Assembly (NCBI GenBank): GCA_040143965.1
Contig: JASJQH010006988.1
Location: 1-28,610, forward strand
DNA: 28,610 bases
From: Basidiobolus ranarum
Taxonomy: Eukaryota; Basidiobolomycota; Basidiobolomycetes; Basidiobolales
Reading direction: 5' to 3'
Part shown: positions 11,114 through 20,310 of the stretch, one piece after another
Layout of the letters: each line of letters begins with the position of its first letter
How positions within the stretch are numbered: the first letter of the stretch is position 1
Made by a program: the position numbers and the translations under genes
The notes under the pieces: model-generated
Databases searched by the model: none
What the model was told of the DNA's origin: nothing
The model's input: the letters and a program-made list of their open reading frames with translations, nothing else

Positions 11114-12613
11114 ATGGGTGTATATCCTTCTCGAGAACTCAACCTCTCCGATAGACAACTTCAGGTGATACCTTCGGATATTCACAAACACTCGAATGTT
11201 CAAAAATTATATATGAGAAGAAACAATATTAGACATGTATCTCCGGAAATCACTCGTTTGGAGAAGCTTACCGAATTATCTTTACGTGAAAATAGACTCA
11301 AGATGTTCCCTGTCTATATTTTGAACTTGAGAAGCTTGACCAAACTTTCGTTCTCGTTCAACGAATTAACAGAAATCCCCTCCGAGCTTGGTTCACTTCG
11401 TCACTTGGTACTCTTGACGTTGGCGGGAAATGCGTTGACTTCACTTCCAGAGGAACTTGGTAATCTTGAGAAACTTGTTTCTTTAGATATTCAAAGAAAT
11501 CATTTTACGGAGCTTCCAAGTTGTATCGCTAAAATGAGGAATTTAACTATCCTTTCTGCACAGAAAAATCAAATCAGTCATATTACATGTGATACTTTTG
11601 CTAAGCTAAAGAAACTGATTTCCCTCAATCTGAGTTATAACCTATTGAATACTCTTCCAGAAACTTTGAGTAAACTACGCGAGTTAGAGCACCTGATCAT
11701 CTCCTCAAACCTCTTTACCTCTATTCCTTGGCCTATCTTCAAATTGTTGAGGTTAATCAACCTCGACTTGCATACAAATCAAATCGAATTCATTCCACCT
11801 GATATTGGCTCGCTGACTTTACTGAAACGTCTTAACCTCGCCATAAATCGACTGACCATACTTCCAAAAGAAATAGGCAAGCTTGAGGTACTCGAATGGC
11901 TCAATCTCAATGATAATCGACTAGTGGAGTTACCAGAAAGCATGGGGAATCTAAAGTATTTGACCAAAATGGGAGTAGTTCAAAACAGGTTAACTTCGTT
12001 ACCACATACGTTCGGACAACTGAGGAATTTGTACAAACTTGACCTTCGAAGAAATGAGATTAACCTATTTCCATTCACGGTGGTTCAAATGAGTAAATTA
12101 GCAAACCTCTTGGTAGCTGATAACCCATTATGTGATAAATATGGAGTTTATTCACCCAATGGAAGAATTCCAAAATTGAGCGAGTTTGCAGCTAGAATGT
12201 TACTTAACGACTCCAGGAACAAGCACCTCTTGCAAAAACATATCCAGTTTTTACCAAATTGTCTGCAAGAACTTGTAACACGGACGTCCAAATGCGATCA
12301 CTGTAGGATTAATTTATGTAGGTTTTGGTTGGACTATGTTGAACTAGCGTCAGTTTGTGAGGAACGGGTGTGGATACCCATTCGATATCGGATGTGCTCT
12401 CAAAAATGTATTGATCAACGGAAGTCTTGTGGAGCGATTTCAAAGTACAATATGTACCGAACAGATGCTGATGGTAAGTCACGAGTTGCAACAAAGAAGT
12501 ACATTTCCTTTATTAAACTCTCTTCTTTGCTTTCAGGAATCCCAGGTGAGTCGACTCTTCCATTGCAGCGTCTAATAGTGATGGAAATGCGCAAGGCACT
12601 AGAACGATTCTGA
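11114..12613 (+). CDS. Leucine-rich-repeat protein with C-terminal cysteine cluster
   Basis: Exons 11114-12473 and 12537-12613 give 478 residues from the ATG at 11114, which opens directly onto the first repeat (MGVYPSRELNLSDRQLQVIP). About fourteen 23-residue repeats of the L-x2-L-x-L-x2-N-x-L type follow, of the SHOC2/RSU1-like class, ending near residue 345 at a terminal cap. After a helical segment comes a cysteine-rich motif beginning CDHCRINLC and ending RYRMCSQKC, which resembles the zinc-binding-like tail of animal and fungal LRRC28/LRRC58-type proteins. Such repeats form binding scaffolds, often for small GTPases or phosphatases; the partner is unknown. In-frame sequence extends upstream to 10889 but lacks repeat features. 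The only intron is 63 bases, a multiple of three without a stop, so retention would insert 21 residues. Confidence 0.85.
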   Translation: MGVYPSRELNLSDRQLQVIPSDIHKHSNVQKLYMRRNNIRHVSPEITRLEKLTELSLRENRLKMFPVYILNLRSLTKLSFSFNELTEIPSELGSLRHLVLLTLAGNALTSLPEELGNLEKLVSLDIQRNHFTELPSCIAKMRNLTILSAQKNQISHITCDTFAKLKKLISLNLSYNLLNTLPETLSKLRELEHLIISSNLFTSIPWPIFKLLRLINLDLHTNQIEFIPPDIGSLTLLKRLNLAINRLTILPKEIGKLEVLEWLNLNDNRLVELPESMGNLKYLTKMGVVQNRLTSLPHTFGQLRNLYKLDLRRNEINLFPFTVVQMSKLANLLVADNPLCDKYGVYSPNGRIPKLSEFAARMLLNDSRNKHLLQKHIQFLPNCLQELVTRTSKCDHCRINLCRFWLDYVELASVCEERVWIPIRYRMCSQKCIDQRKSCGAISKYNMYRTDADGKSRVATKKYISFIKLSSLLSGIPGESTLPLQRLIVMEMRKALERF

Positions 12614-12898
12614 GAGTTGCCAATATTCTGACATGCTACAATAATCTGTGGTGTACTTCGATGCTGTAAATGTCGTATTCCTTCATAGTGACTTACCCTT
12701 GCACTGTAGTGAACCCACTAATCCATTCATGGGACAACATGATTGGCTGCGCACTCACAGAATCCTATTATATTTCATATTCTACACTTTAGAAGATAGA
12801 ATTTTCAATTTAGTAAAATAGTATTAGACCTATTGAAAAATGTTCAACATTTTATTCGTTCTTCAATGAAAATATCAACGACATGTTAGCTTAAACTT

Positions 12899-13210
12899 TC
12901 AAATATTATCGTCAGCTATAGACTGACATCTGTAGGTTGGGCCAATACAAAGAGTCAAATCACACCTAGGAGCATAGACGCAGTCCATGCCAGTTTGGCA
13001 ACCTGTTACCCGACAATCTGTTGATTGTATGCGCATACACACCTGGCATTTGCATACTCCTGGTGCTCTGACCTCTTGTCCCTGTGGACAACTCTCAGGA
13101 ACGTTGGGACACTTTGGTTGTGGGAAGCATACTATCCCTTCGACCGGCTCCACCGTCAGCCCAACAAAAAGACTAATTAGACCACACAATAAAGCCAAGG
13201 TAGATCTCAT
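12899..13210 (-). CDS. Small secreted cysteine-rich protein
   Basis: This single-exon frame encodes 103 residues. A signal peptide covers about residues 1-25 (hydrophobic core LALLCGLISLFVGLTV, likely cleavage near VEG). The mature part has twelve cysteines in about 75 residues, including a KCQVC pair near the middle, so six disulfides are expected. The spacing recalls trypsin-inhibitor-like, antistasin or IGFBP-type small domains, but no assignment is firm. A TATA-like element lies 57 bases upstream, which fits a short 5' untranslated region. It is probably an extracellular protein: inhibitor, wall component or effector-like protein are all possible. It stands alone, in opposite orientation to the LRR gene. 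Confidence 0.75.
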   Translation of the reverse strand: MRSTLALLCGLISLFVGLTVEPVEGIVCFPQPKCPNVPESCPQGQEVRAPGVCKCQVCMRIQSTDCRVTGCQTGMDCVYAPRCDLTLCIGPTYRCQSIADDNI

Positions 13211-13266
13211 GTTTTGAAGAGGATAATTAGAACAGCAATAGAGAACCTCACGTACTGCAGATGATG

Positions 13267-13273
13267 TTTATAA
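13267..13273 (-). promoter_or_regulatory. TATA-like element of the cysteine-rich protein gene
   Basis: On the minus strand the sequence TTATAAA sits 57 bases upstream of the ATG at 13210. With a start site about 30 bases downstream, the leader would be short. Position and match support a core promoter, but this is by motif only. Confidence 0.45.
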
Positions 13274-14003
13274 GGACCAGAGACCTCGTTTCATAAGATA
13301 AGCTCTTAGGTAGCCATTACTTTCGGTTGCCGCGGAGATAAGTGGAGTGAATCGAACGTACTTGGGCAAAATCAAGCCAATGCACATCATTATTTAGACA
13401 TTGATGTAACTTTCTTCAGCTGCTTCAAACTACGTTTCACATCAGCAAAGGATAATATATGAGAGAATCCAAGCCACAAATGGTTCGAAATACACCATTG
13501 GGGCATTTATCAATGATCGCTCAACCTATAATAATCAGTGGTTGTCTTGTCTCACACAAGTCTGGGTCAATATTCATCAACACTTCAACAACCCTCGCAA
13601 ATTATTTATCGCTTTGAGCCGCAAAAATATACTTCGACCATCTTACGGCTGATGAGAGAAATCCTGAGATTGATAAGTATCGAATTTTATTCAGGTTAGA
13701 AATCCTTGATATAACAGGGTTTATTCGAACTTCATCGAATTAGATTTAAATGTTGGGTTAAACGATTGATTGTTAGCTATGGATCAGCTAATCAAATAGT
13801 CAAACAAATAGGGAAACGGCCTAGATTCGTAAAACACTCGGGAAAACAATGACCTTACAAAAACGGATATATTACATCACTACAGCAAGCTGATGGTGTT
13901 ACATATTTGTACATTGTTTGAAGCCTTGGTAACTGTTAACACAGCCTGTAGCAATAAATAATCCTTTCAGCGGAAGTGATTCTTGAGTTCGATATTTTCA
14001 AGC
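13274..14003. other. Intergenic between the two minus-strand genes
   Basis: This holds the upstream region of the cysteine-rich gene and the 3' flank of the HIT gene. A 52-codon plus frame at 13459-13617 is unrecognised and probably chance. No RNA gene or repeat seen. Confidence 0.5.
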
Positions 14004-14664
14004 TCATAAATTATAACAGCTCTCTTTTACCTCCTCAACTAAATCTTTACTATCGAAGAAAATGAGTGGGCTGTAAACAAGTCGACGCACCCAGTTGCAA
14101 GTTAAGGGAAGTGCTAAACAATGCATATGTAAATGATTCACACGAGAAAAGGAATTCGGCAAGAATCCCATCCTAAATGTAGACTAAAGTTAAAGTCTAA
14201 ATGAATAGTAAGGACACAGATGTTTAAAACATTACCTTTTAGGCATATTCGGCTCGCATACTTGGTCAAGCAACTTAATGCCAACAGTTCGCATATGCTC
14301 CACTATAAATATTGAAATGTAAGAATTAAGCAACTCAATTGTCTATAAACAAATTAAAATACAAAGGAATGATAACATACAAAGGCTTATATCTTTCTCT
14401 GAAAGACTATTGTAATCAGAGATATGGATTTTGCTAAGCACAATAAAATGGTTTTCCGAGTCAGGGTAAGGATCTCGAAATGCACATACTCTGGAATCCT
14501 ACGAAATTCATGGAATGCATGTTGGGCTACTGCTCGTGTATAGCAATTCCTTGCCAAGAACAAAGTAAAGGACTTACATCGTAAACGAACACAGTGTCCT
14601 TTTCGTTACCTGAAGCTATATTGCAGTAAGGGCAACCAAGATAGAGCTTTCGCACAGTAGCCAT
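14004..14664 (-). CDS. HINT3: HIT-family nucleotide hydrolase, HINT3-like, four exons
   Basis: On the minus strand the exons are 14664-14578, 14498-14381, 14302-14236 and 14172-14004, giving 146 residues; all joins are GT-AG and in frame. The N-terminus has the HIT opening CPYCNIASGNEKDTVFVYD (zinc-type CxxC at C11/C14). Next comes FRDPYPDSENHFIVLSKIHI, the nucleotide-binding strand pair, then the MxxxG segment EHMRTVGIKLL. The catalytic triad motif is HLHMHCLAL (H104, H106, H108). The C-terminal part with a LVYS segment and a FFDSKDLVEEVK helix matches the HINT3/aprataxin-like branch more than HINT1. Members hydrolyse adenosine phosphoramidates such as AMP-lysine. The start is the first ATG in frame with the CxxC motif. 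Exons are too short to stand out singly, but the assembled protein is convincing. Confidence 0.88.
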
Positions 14665-16116
14665 AGTAATAACAAAGGTTTTCAAAATGTCGCCCTTTTT
14701 GAAGTCCACTCAACCAAGACAATGTACGGTTTACAAGGTTGAGAGGGTTTAAGTACAGAATACAAGCTAACACTTTTAATTAGTTCGATAAATACAATGG
14801 TCTCAATGAATTCAAGATAACTCGTGCTTTTGTATTCCATGATTGAGCTGAATTGTATATTTACTTTAGAGAGCAATGAAGTCAACTTGACTATTCTACG
14901 AATTTACCTTGCACAACAGAATTTTCTTATAATAAACTGGATTCCTTTTGAATAATAAGAAGTTGTGGAACAATGGTCCTAAGAATAGATTTACTGGGAT
15001 TCTAGGATCGGCTCTACTGAGTCCTAGTCCTAGATTCAGACCTCGTTGTCCCAGTAAACGTGATTATCCAACATAATCCTAATTGCAGTAAGTATTGATA
15101 ATTAGGCATGTTACGGTAATAACGATCATGTCTTCACCTGAAATTACTTGTTCTAAATAGAACGATGTTGATATATTAATGGTTAAGCAAGAACCTCCTT
15201 TATCTCTGACTCAAAAAGAAAAAGTACTAATTGAAGTCGTGATCAAATTCAAATCACCACCACAAATTAGCCTAAATGTAGTATTTGGTAAATCTCTATC
15301 GATAGTAGCACAAATCACTTGAGATCAGGTTGCCAAGCCTTAATCCAAGAACAGTAATCAAACAAATAGCACCGTTGACTGGAGATCAATGCTAATATAG
15401 TACAACAGACGAATGGTAGAATGGCCTGGGAATCTTGCCCGGTGATTTTAGACGGACTTCGGAGTACAAATCTCCTGGAGGTATATACGGTCTTCAACAG
15501 ATGCCTGTGAAATCAATAGCTAATATTCTGCTCTACACTTACGCTTGAGAATTCACTATTTGTCCTCGGAACAATATTACGTGTATTCACTGGCTCATGG
15601 GGTGCTTTCACATAGCATACCTTTGCTTCATTTCGGATAAATATGAGCCTTAGTTTCCATTGTGCTGATTAAAAGCACTAAAGCTGAAGGATTCGAACTT
15701 TCGCTCATTAGTCAAGTCGTTCAATATTTATAAATCAGGTCGTACAACTTGGCATCGTTTCTTTTCGGCAATATTTAGTACCTACTTAGGGTGAAAAGAA
15801 ATCTTGGGCGAATTTTCCTGACCCTAACCCTTTTCAGATGATGGCATTGTAGAGTGGATAGTAAATCTTCACCAAACTCCATTTTGCCTCAATCCTAGTA
15901 TCCATCATCGCTTGTTAATTAGTATCAAAATGGCAATCATGTATGATTGGATGAAAAATACGGCAATCCTCCCGTAATTTGCTTGTTTTGTCTGGTCAAC
16001 CCCAAAATGCTTTTATTCATTATCTGATAGGTTTGATTGGATATTAGCAAGCTGATTTGCAGTTGCTAGTCATTTTTCACTCGACACTTTATCATACACT
16101 GTGAGGCAGGTTAAGC
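14665..16116. other. Divergent intergenic region between the HIT gene and the Pns1-like gene
   Basis: Both flanking genes point away from this 1.45 kb, so it should hold both promoters. I found no additional gene. A 42-aa frame at about 15180-15310 (MVKQEPPLSLTQKEKVLIEV...) looks mildly protein-like but matches nothing and has no partner exon I could find. An imperfect inverted repeat lies at 14990-15058. Confidence 0.45.
14990..15058. repeat. Short imperfect inverted repeat
   Basis: The arms TTTACTGGGA (14990-14999) and TCCCAGTAAA (15049-15058) are exact reverse complements. Inside them TCTAGGA (15001-15007) is matched by TCCTAGA (15028-15034). The 69-base unit could fold into a hairpin. 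No target-site duplication is obvious in the flanks, so a miniature transposon is not established. A tRNA was considered and not supported. Confidence 0.4.
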
Positions 16117-16126
16117 TATATATATA
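16117..16126 (+). promoter_or_regulatory. TATA element of the Pns1-like gene
   Basis: A run of five TA steps lies 102 bases before the ATG at 16228. An upstream in-frame ATG at 16141 is only 15 bases past this element, too close to be inside a normal transcript, which argues for the start at 16228. Assignment is by motif and distance. Confidence 0.4.
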
Positions 16127-16227
16127 GCATTGCACGGTTTATGCAGGACAACAAAATTGGTCACAATAAGGGTCTACTAAATTTCAATCACAATCCTTTA
16201 ACTATCGCCAAACCTATTAACCACATC

Positions 16228-17928
16228 ATGTCTGAATACTACAATCAGCAGCCTAATAACAATTACGGTGGTGCATACGGTCATAATCCTTATCCGCCTC
16301 CAGAACAACAATACACTCCTTCCGCTCAACCACAATATTATTATCCTCCGCCACAACAAGTGCGTACTAACAGTTACTCTCAAACTGGCCAGTATCAACA
16401 TCCATCGCCGCCGCCGCCTCCACGTCCGCCCACTCATGATTCTTCTAACTATCACCAAGATGATTCTGGTCATAAACCTTCAACAGGCGAGAAATTTTCT
16501 CCACAGTCTGGATTCCAAGATGTTTGGGCAGCCATTTTATATTGGCTACATCTCGCAGCCTTTCTTGGGATAAGTGCAGTTTCGCTCCGTTCAATAACGC
16601 AGACAACACAAAATATCAATGGTTCATATAACCAAGAAATGTTTACCTGGGATAACTCTATGTTACTTTTGGGTGTGTGTGCTATTGGCTTCGTGCTCTC
16701 CCTCATTTACATTATCTTGATGCAAAAGTAAGCCTTCAACATCTTCTTTCCAATTGATATATATACTAATTTGTCGATTTATAGAGTTCCTGGTGCCTTG
16801 ATCAAAATATCTTTTTTTGTATCAGTTCTTATCTACTTTGCCACTGCAGCTTACTATGCTACTGTACGTCAATACTTCCTTACTGCTGTGTTTGCTATCT
16901 TCGGAGTTCTCTATTTGTTAGCTTGGTTTTGGTGGAAATCACGTATTCCGTTTGCTACCATAATTATGAAAACTGTTGCCAATGTCACCCAAAAATACTA
17001 TGGAGCAATCTTGGTAGCTATTTTAGGATTATTAGTTCAGTTCGTATTCAGTGTTTGGTGGAGTCTCACCACTGCTGGTGCTTATAACTACTTTGGTGGT
17101 AATGACATGTGCAAAACCAGCATAGACAAAAGTGGCAGACAAATCCAGCAGTGCTCACCTCCTGCTAAACTCATCGTCGTTCTCGTTTACTGTTGCTTCA
17201 GTATGTATTGGACTACTCAGCTTTTAAAGAATCTTGTACACGTAACAGTATCCGGTGTATTCGCCTCTTACTACTTCTTTTACGGTACCCCTCAAGCTGA
17301 GTCTTCACCTACTCCAGGCTCTTTGAAACGCGCATGCACAACATCTTTTGGTAGTGTGGCTTTTGGTTCATTACTGATTGCACTCTTCCAAACAGTTCGG
17401 GCGATTGTACGCGAGCTTACGAGCAACTCGGATAGTTTATGCGGTAGTGTCCTTGCATGCTGTATTCAATGCTTACTTTCTTGGATAGAAGGAATGATCG
17501 CATACTTCAACCACTACGCTTTCACACAGATTGCCATCTATGGCAAGCCCTATTGCCAAGCTTCGAAGGACACATGGACCCTTATCCAGGATCGAGGCAT
17601 TGATGCAATGATCAATGATAATTTGATCGGAAATGTACTAACCATGGGAGGATTACTGGTGGCGACAATCACTTCTATCATAACTTACGCCTTCATCCAA
17701 GTCTATAAGCCTGAAGTTAATGGAAACGCAAATTTCACTACAGTATTTGTGTTCTTTGGCTTTGTTGTGGGATACTCATTATTCTCCCTAACAGGAGAGA
17801 TTATACAAAGCGGTACAGCCACCACCTTTGTATGTTTGGCTGAAGATCCTGTAGCTCTTCAGAGATCCCAACCTGAACTCTTCGAACAAGTTCGTATTAC
17901 CTATCCTCAGGTTGTACAAAGCGTATAA
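16228..17928 (+). CDS. PNS1: Pns1 / choline-transporter-like (CTL) membrane protein
   Basis: Exons 16228-16727 and 16785-17928 give 547 residues, close to yeast Pns1 (539). Residues 1-95 are a cytosolic tail rich in Q, Y, N and P, with a run of prolines near residue 60. About ten membrane helices follow, beginning at VWAAILYWLHLAAFLGISAV. The CTL/SLC44 signatures are present: the large extracellular loop with paired cysteines before helix five (MCKTS and IQQCS), YFNHYAFTQIAIYG with the following short loop, and a C-terminal VGYSLFSLTGEIIQSGTATTFVC region. Pns1 sits in the plasma membrane; choline transport is not established for the fungal proteins. Start chosen at MSEYYNQQ because the earlier in-frame ATG is close to the TATA element and its extra residues do not look like the family. 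Confidence 0.92.
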
Positions 17929-18367
17929 GATGAGCAACGAGAGTCTTGCAGTCTTTCGAGTTTTGAACATAAACCCCATATTAATCTCCATCAAATTTTA
18001 ACCCTTCAAAATAATGTTTCTCACATGTAAATTTGTCAAGATAATCAATAAATTTCAACTTATCTTTGAACTAATTGCATCGGAGCACGGCGGGTAATTT
18101 CAGACTATATACGATTGGAATGATCACACTTATGTCGGGGATCACATTGACTCCATACCGAAATATCACCAATGTATTTCATTGGCAGTCAAAATATATG
18201 CCCGAAATCTGAAGATCTTTTGATATTTGAGTCAATCGCATTTTAATATTACGAAAGCCCATGATGATTAAACTCCATGTTTGTTGGCTTAGGTCTGAAA
18301 AAAACCCAACTTAATATCCAGGCTTCTTGAGTCAGTGAACTTACTCCCAACAAAGTTTAGTCTAAAG
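17929..18367. other. Intergenic between the Pns1-like and ketoreductase genes
   Basis: No gene recognised. It should contain the 3' end of the transporter gene and the promoter of the reductase; both are on the plus strand. No repeat or RNA gene seen. Confidence 0.5.
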
Positions 18368-19916
18368 ATGGTTTTTGAAAGCTTCTTTGATACCATACAG
18401 GGTACTTAATAACCTATATTTTATAATATCAAAAATGCCTTATTTAACGTTATTCACCATTAGGTTCATCGCTCCTATCGGCTGGTGTTGCTGTAAGTGC
18501 AGTTTTTGGCGCTCTTTGGGTGACCAGAATCACTCTTAGCTTCGTCAAAATGCTAATTGATGTTTACCTTAGAAAGGGCGTTAGCGTAAGTATAAATCAC
18601 AAAAACCGATTTTTAAAAATAATATGTTCAAGTACAGTTATTATTAGTTAGAGCAGTACGGTGCTGGAAAGGGTTCTTGGGCTAGTAAGACGTTAAATTG
18701 TTTATCTTTGCGTTGACCAAATATCTAACCTAAGCTTATAATTAAAAGTTGTTACCGGTTGTACTGATGGGATTGGTAGAGAATTTGCCCTTCAGCTAGC
18801 CAAGAAGAAGTTTAATGTTGTTTTAATCTCTCGTACTTTGTCGAAACTTAATTCATTGAGCTCCGAAATTGGTTAGTAAGTCTATTTTACGAATGCGAAT
18901 TTACACATTGAAACTCATTTCTCCCATTTATTTGTAGAGAGTCAATATTCTGTGGAGACGAAAGTTTTTCCTCTTGATTTTACTAACAAATCACCGGAAG
19001 ATTTTGCCTCTCTAAAAACCCTTTTAGAGTCTCTTAAAGTCAGTGTATTAGGTAAAGAATGACCATTTTACCCAAGATGGTATAGTACGCTGATCCCCCT
19101 CTAATTAATTGTATGTAGTTAACAATGTTGGTACCAACCATGAATTCCCAACTCCGTTTGCCATCGAGACCGATGAAATTGTTCAGAAGATTATTGAGGT
19201 TAATGTTAATGGTATGCTTAAAATGACGAAAATGGTCCTTCCAGAAATGGTCTCTCGGTGAGTTTACCAAAATTTTGCCAGAATCATGGAGTTGAAATAT
19301 TAACACTAGTCTTTTGCATTTACAGTCAGAATGGCCTTATTATCAATCTTGGCTCTTTCTCTGGCCTTGTTCCAACTCCTTATCTTGCCACATATTCGGC
19401 TAGTAAAGCCTTCTTGTGCACCTTCTCTCAAGCTCTTGGCGCCGAAGTTGCTTCTAAAGGAGTGGTTGTTGAGAACATTAACACCTACTTTGTGGTACTT
19501 TCCTTGACATTTGATTTTTGAAGGAAAAGTGTAGTTCGTAATAGCCTATTATTTGCATTTAGACTACTGCTATGTCGAAAATACGCCGTCCCTCGTTCTT
19601 TATCCCATCTGCTAAGCCATTTGTAGCCTCTGTTCTCTCTCGTATTGGTGTTACCGGTGGTGCTTCCACTCCATTCACTTCCACTCCTTACCCTTCACAT
19701 GCTATCGCCAACTGGTTTGTTGATAATACCTTCAGCATGGGTTTTTGGGTGATGAAGAATTTAGGTACGATGAACATAATATGAGTGGTATTTATCATGC
19801 AACCTCTTAACATTTGTCTTCATTGATTAGCAATGCAAATTGATATTCGTAAACGTGCATTGAAGAAGAAAGAGCGTGAAGCTCAGAAAGCCAAAGAAGC
19901 CCAGCAAAGCCAGTAG
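18368..19916 (+). CDS. IFA38: Very-long-chain 3-ketoacyl-CoA reductase (Ifa38/HSD17B12), nine exons
   Basis: Exons 18368-18401, 18464-18585, 18654-18684, 18749-18871, 18938-19051, 19119-19257, 19326-19494, 19563-19764 and 19831-19916 give 339 residues, like yeast Ifa38 (347). An N-terminal membrane anchor (about residues 13-45) is followed by [14 protein letters not shown]. The short-chain dehydrogenase core has the NADPH site TGCTDGIG (residues 65-72), the LVNNVG strand, and the catalytic S198, Y211 and K215 in LGSFSG and YSASK. The family stretch [18 protein letters not shown] is near perfect. It reduces 3-ketoacyl-CoA in the ER fatty acid elongation cycle, feeding sphingolipid and very-long-chain lipid synthesis. 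The lysine-rich C-terminus ([14 protein letters not shown]) may assist ER retention. Intron boundaries were chosen by phase and family match. Confidence 0.93.
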
Positions 19917-20310
19917 GCTCTAATGGCTGCGAAGTGAACTGTTGAATCTTACAAAAAGAAACTCGTTGTTTCACGGGTATTTTTGGTGCATACGCCATGT
20001 ACTCTTGAAATAAAAGGAATTTTTTCAACATGTCAGTATTCCGTTAGTGGTATATTATATTTATTTTTGATTTTATTGATGCCAAATTATGGATTTCATT
20101 ATCTAATCTACCCTGAGTTGGAGAAAATATGGTGATACTTCAAATCATTGATCGATAAAAAAAATGATCTTCCTGAAAAGGGAATCGATTTCTCGGTAAC
20201 CTCAGAGATTTGGCATGTCGACCTATAAAGTTGAAATCCGTAAGGTTGCATCTTTCCTTTTACCTGACTGTTATTGAACTTGACGGGAAGTGCCTATTTA
20301 CTACAGCAAT
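19917..20310. other. Intergenic upstream of RACK1
   Basis: It contains the ketoreductase 3' flank and the RACK1 promoter. A run of A near 20158-20163 and several pyrimidine tracts are the only visible features; no TATA box is clear. Confidence 0.5.

Noticed and set aside
10885-11142. 85-codon minus frame opposite the LRR start
   Set aside because: It overlaps the beginning of the LRR gene on the other strand and matches nothing; likely a mirror frame.
15001-15058. tRNA-like A and B box arrangement
   Set aside because: No clover-leaf could be drawn and the B box match is poor; the inverted repeat explains the pairing better.
15824-15836. CCCTAACCC near 15825 and GGGTTAG near 10877 as interstitial telomere repeats
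   Set aside because: Each is only about one and a half units, which occurs by chance.
16141-16227. Upstream start of the Pns1-like protein
   Set aside because: The ATG at 16141 is 15 bases from the TATA element and probably outside the transcript; the added residues are not family-like.
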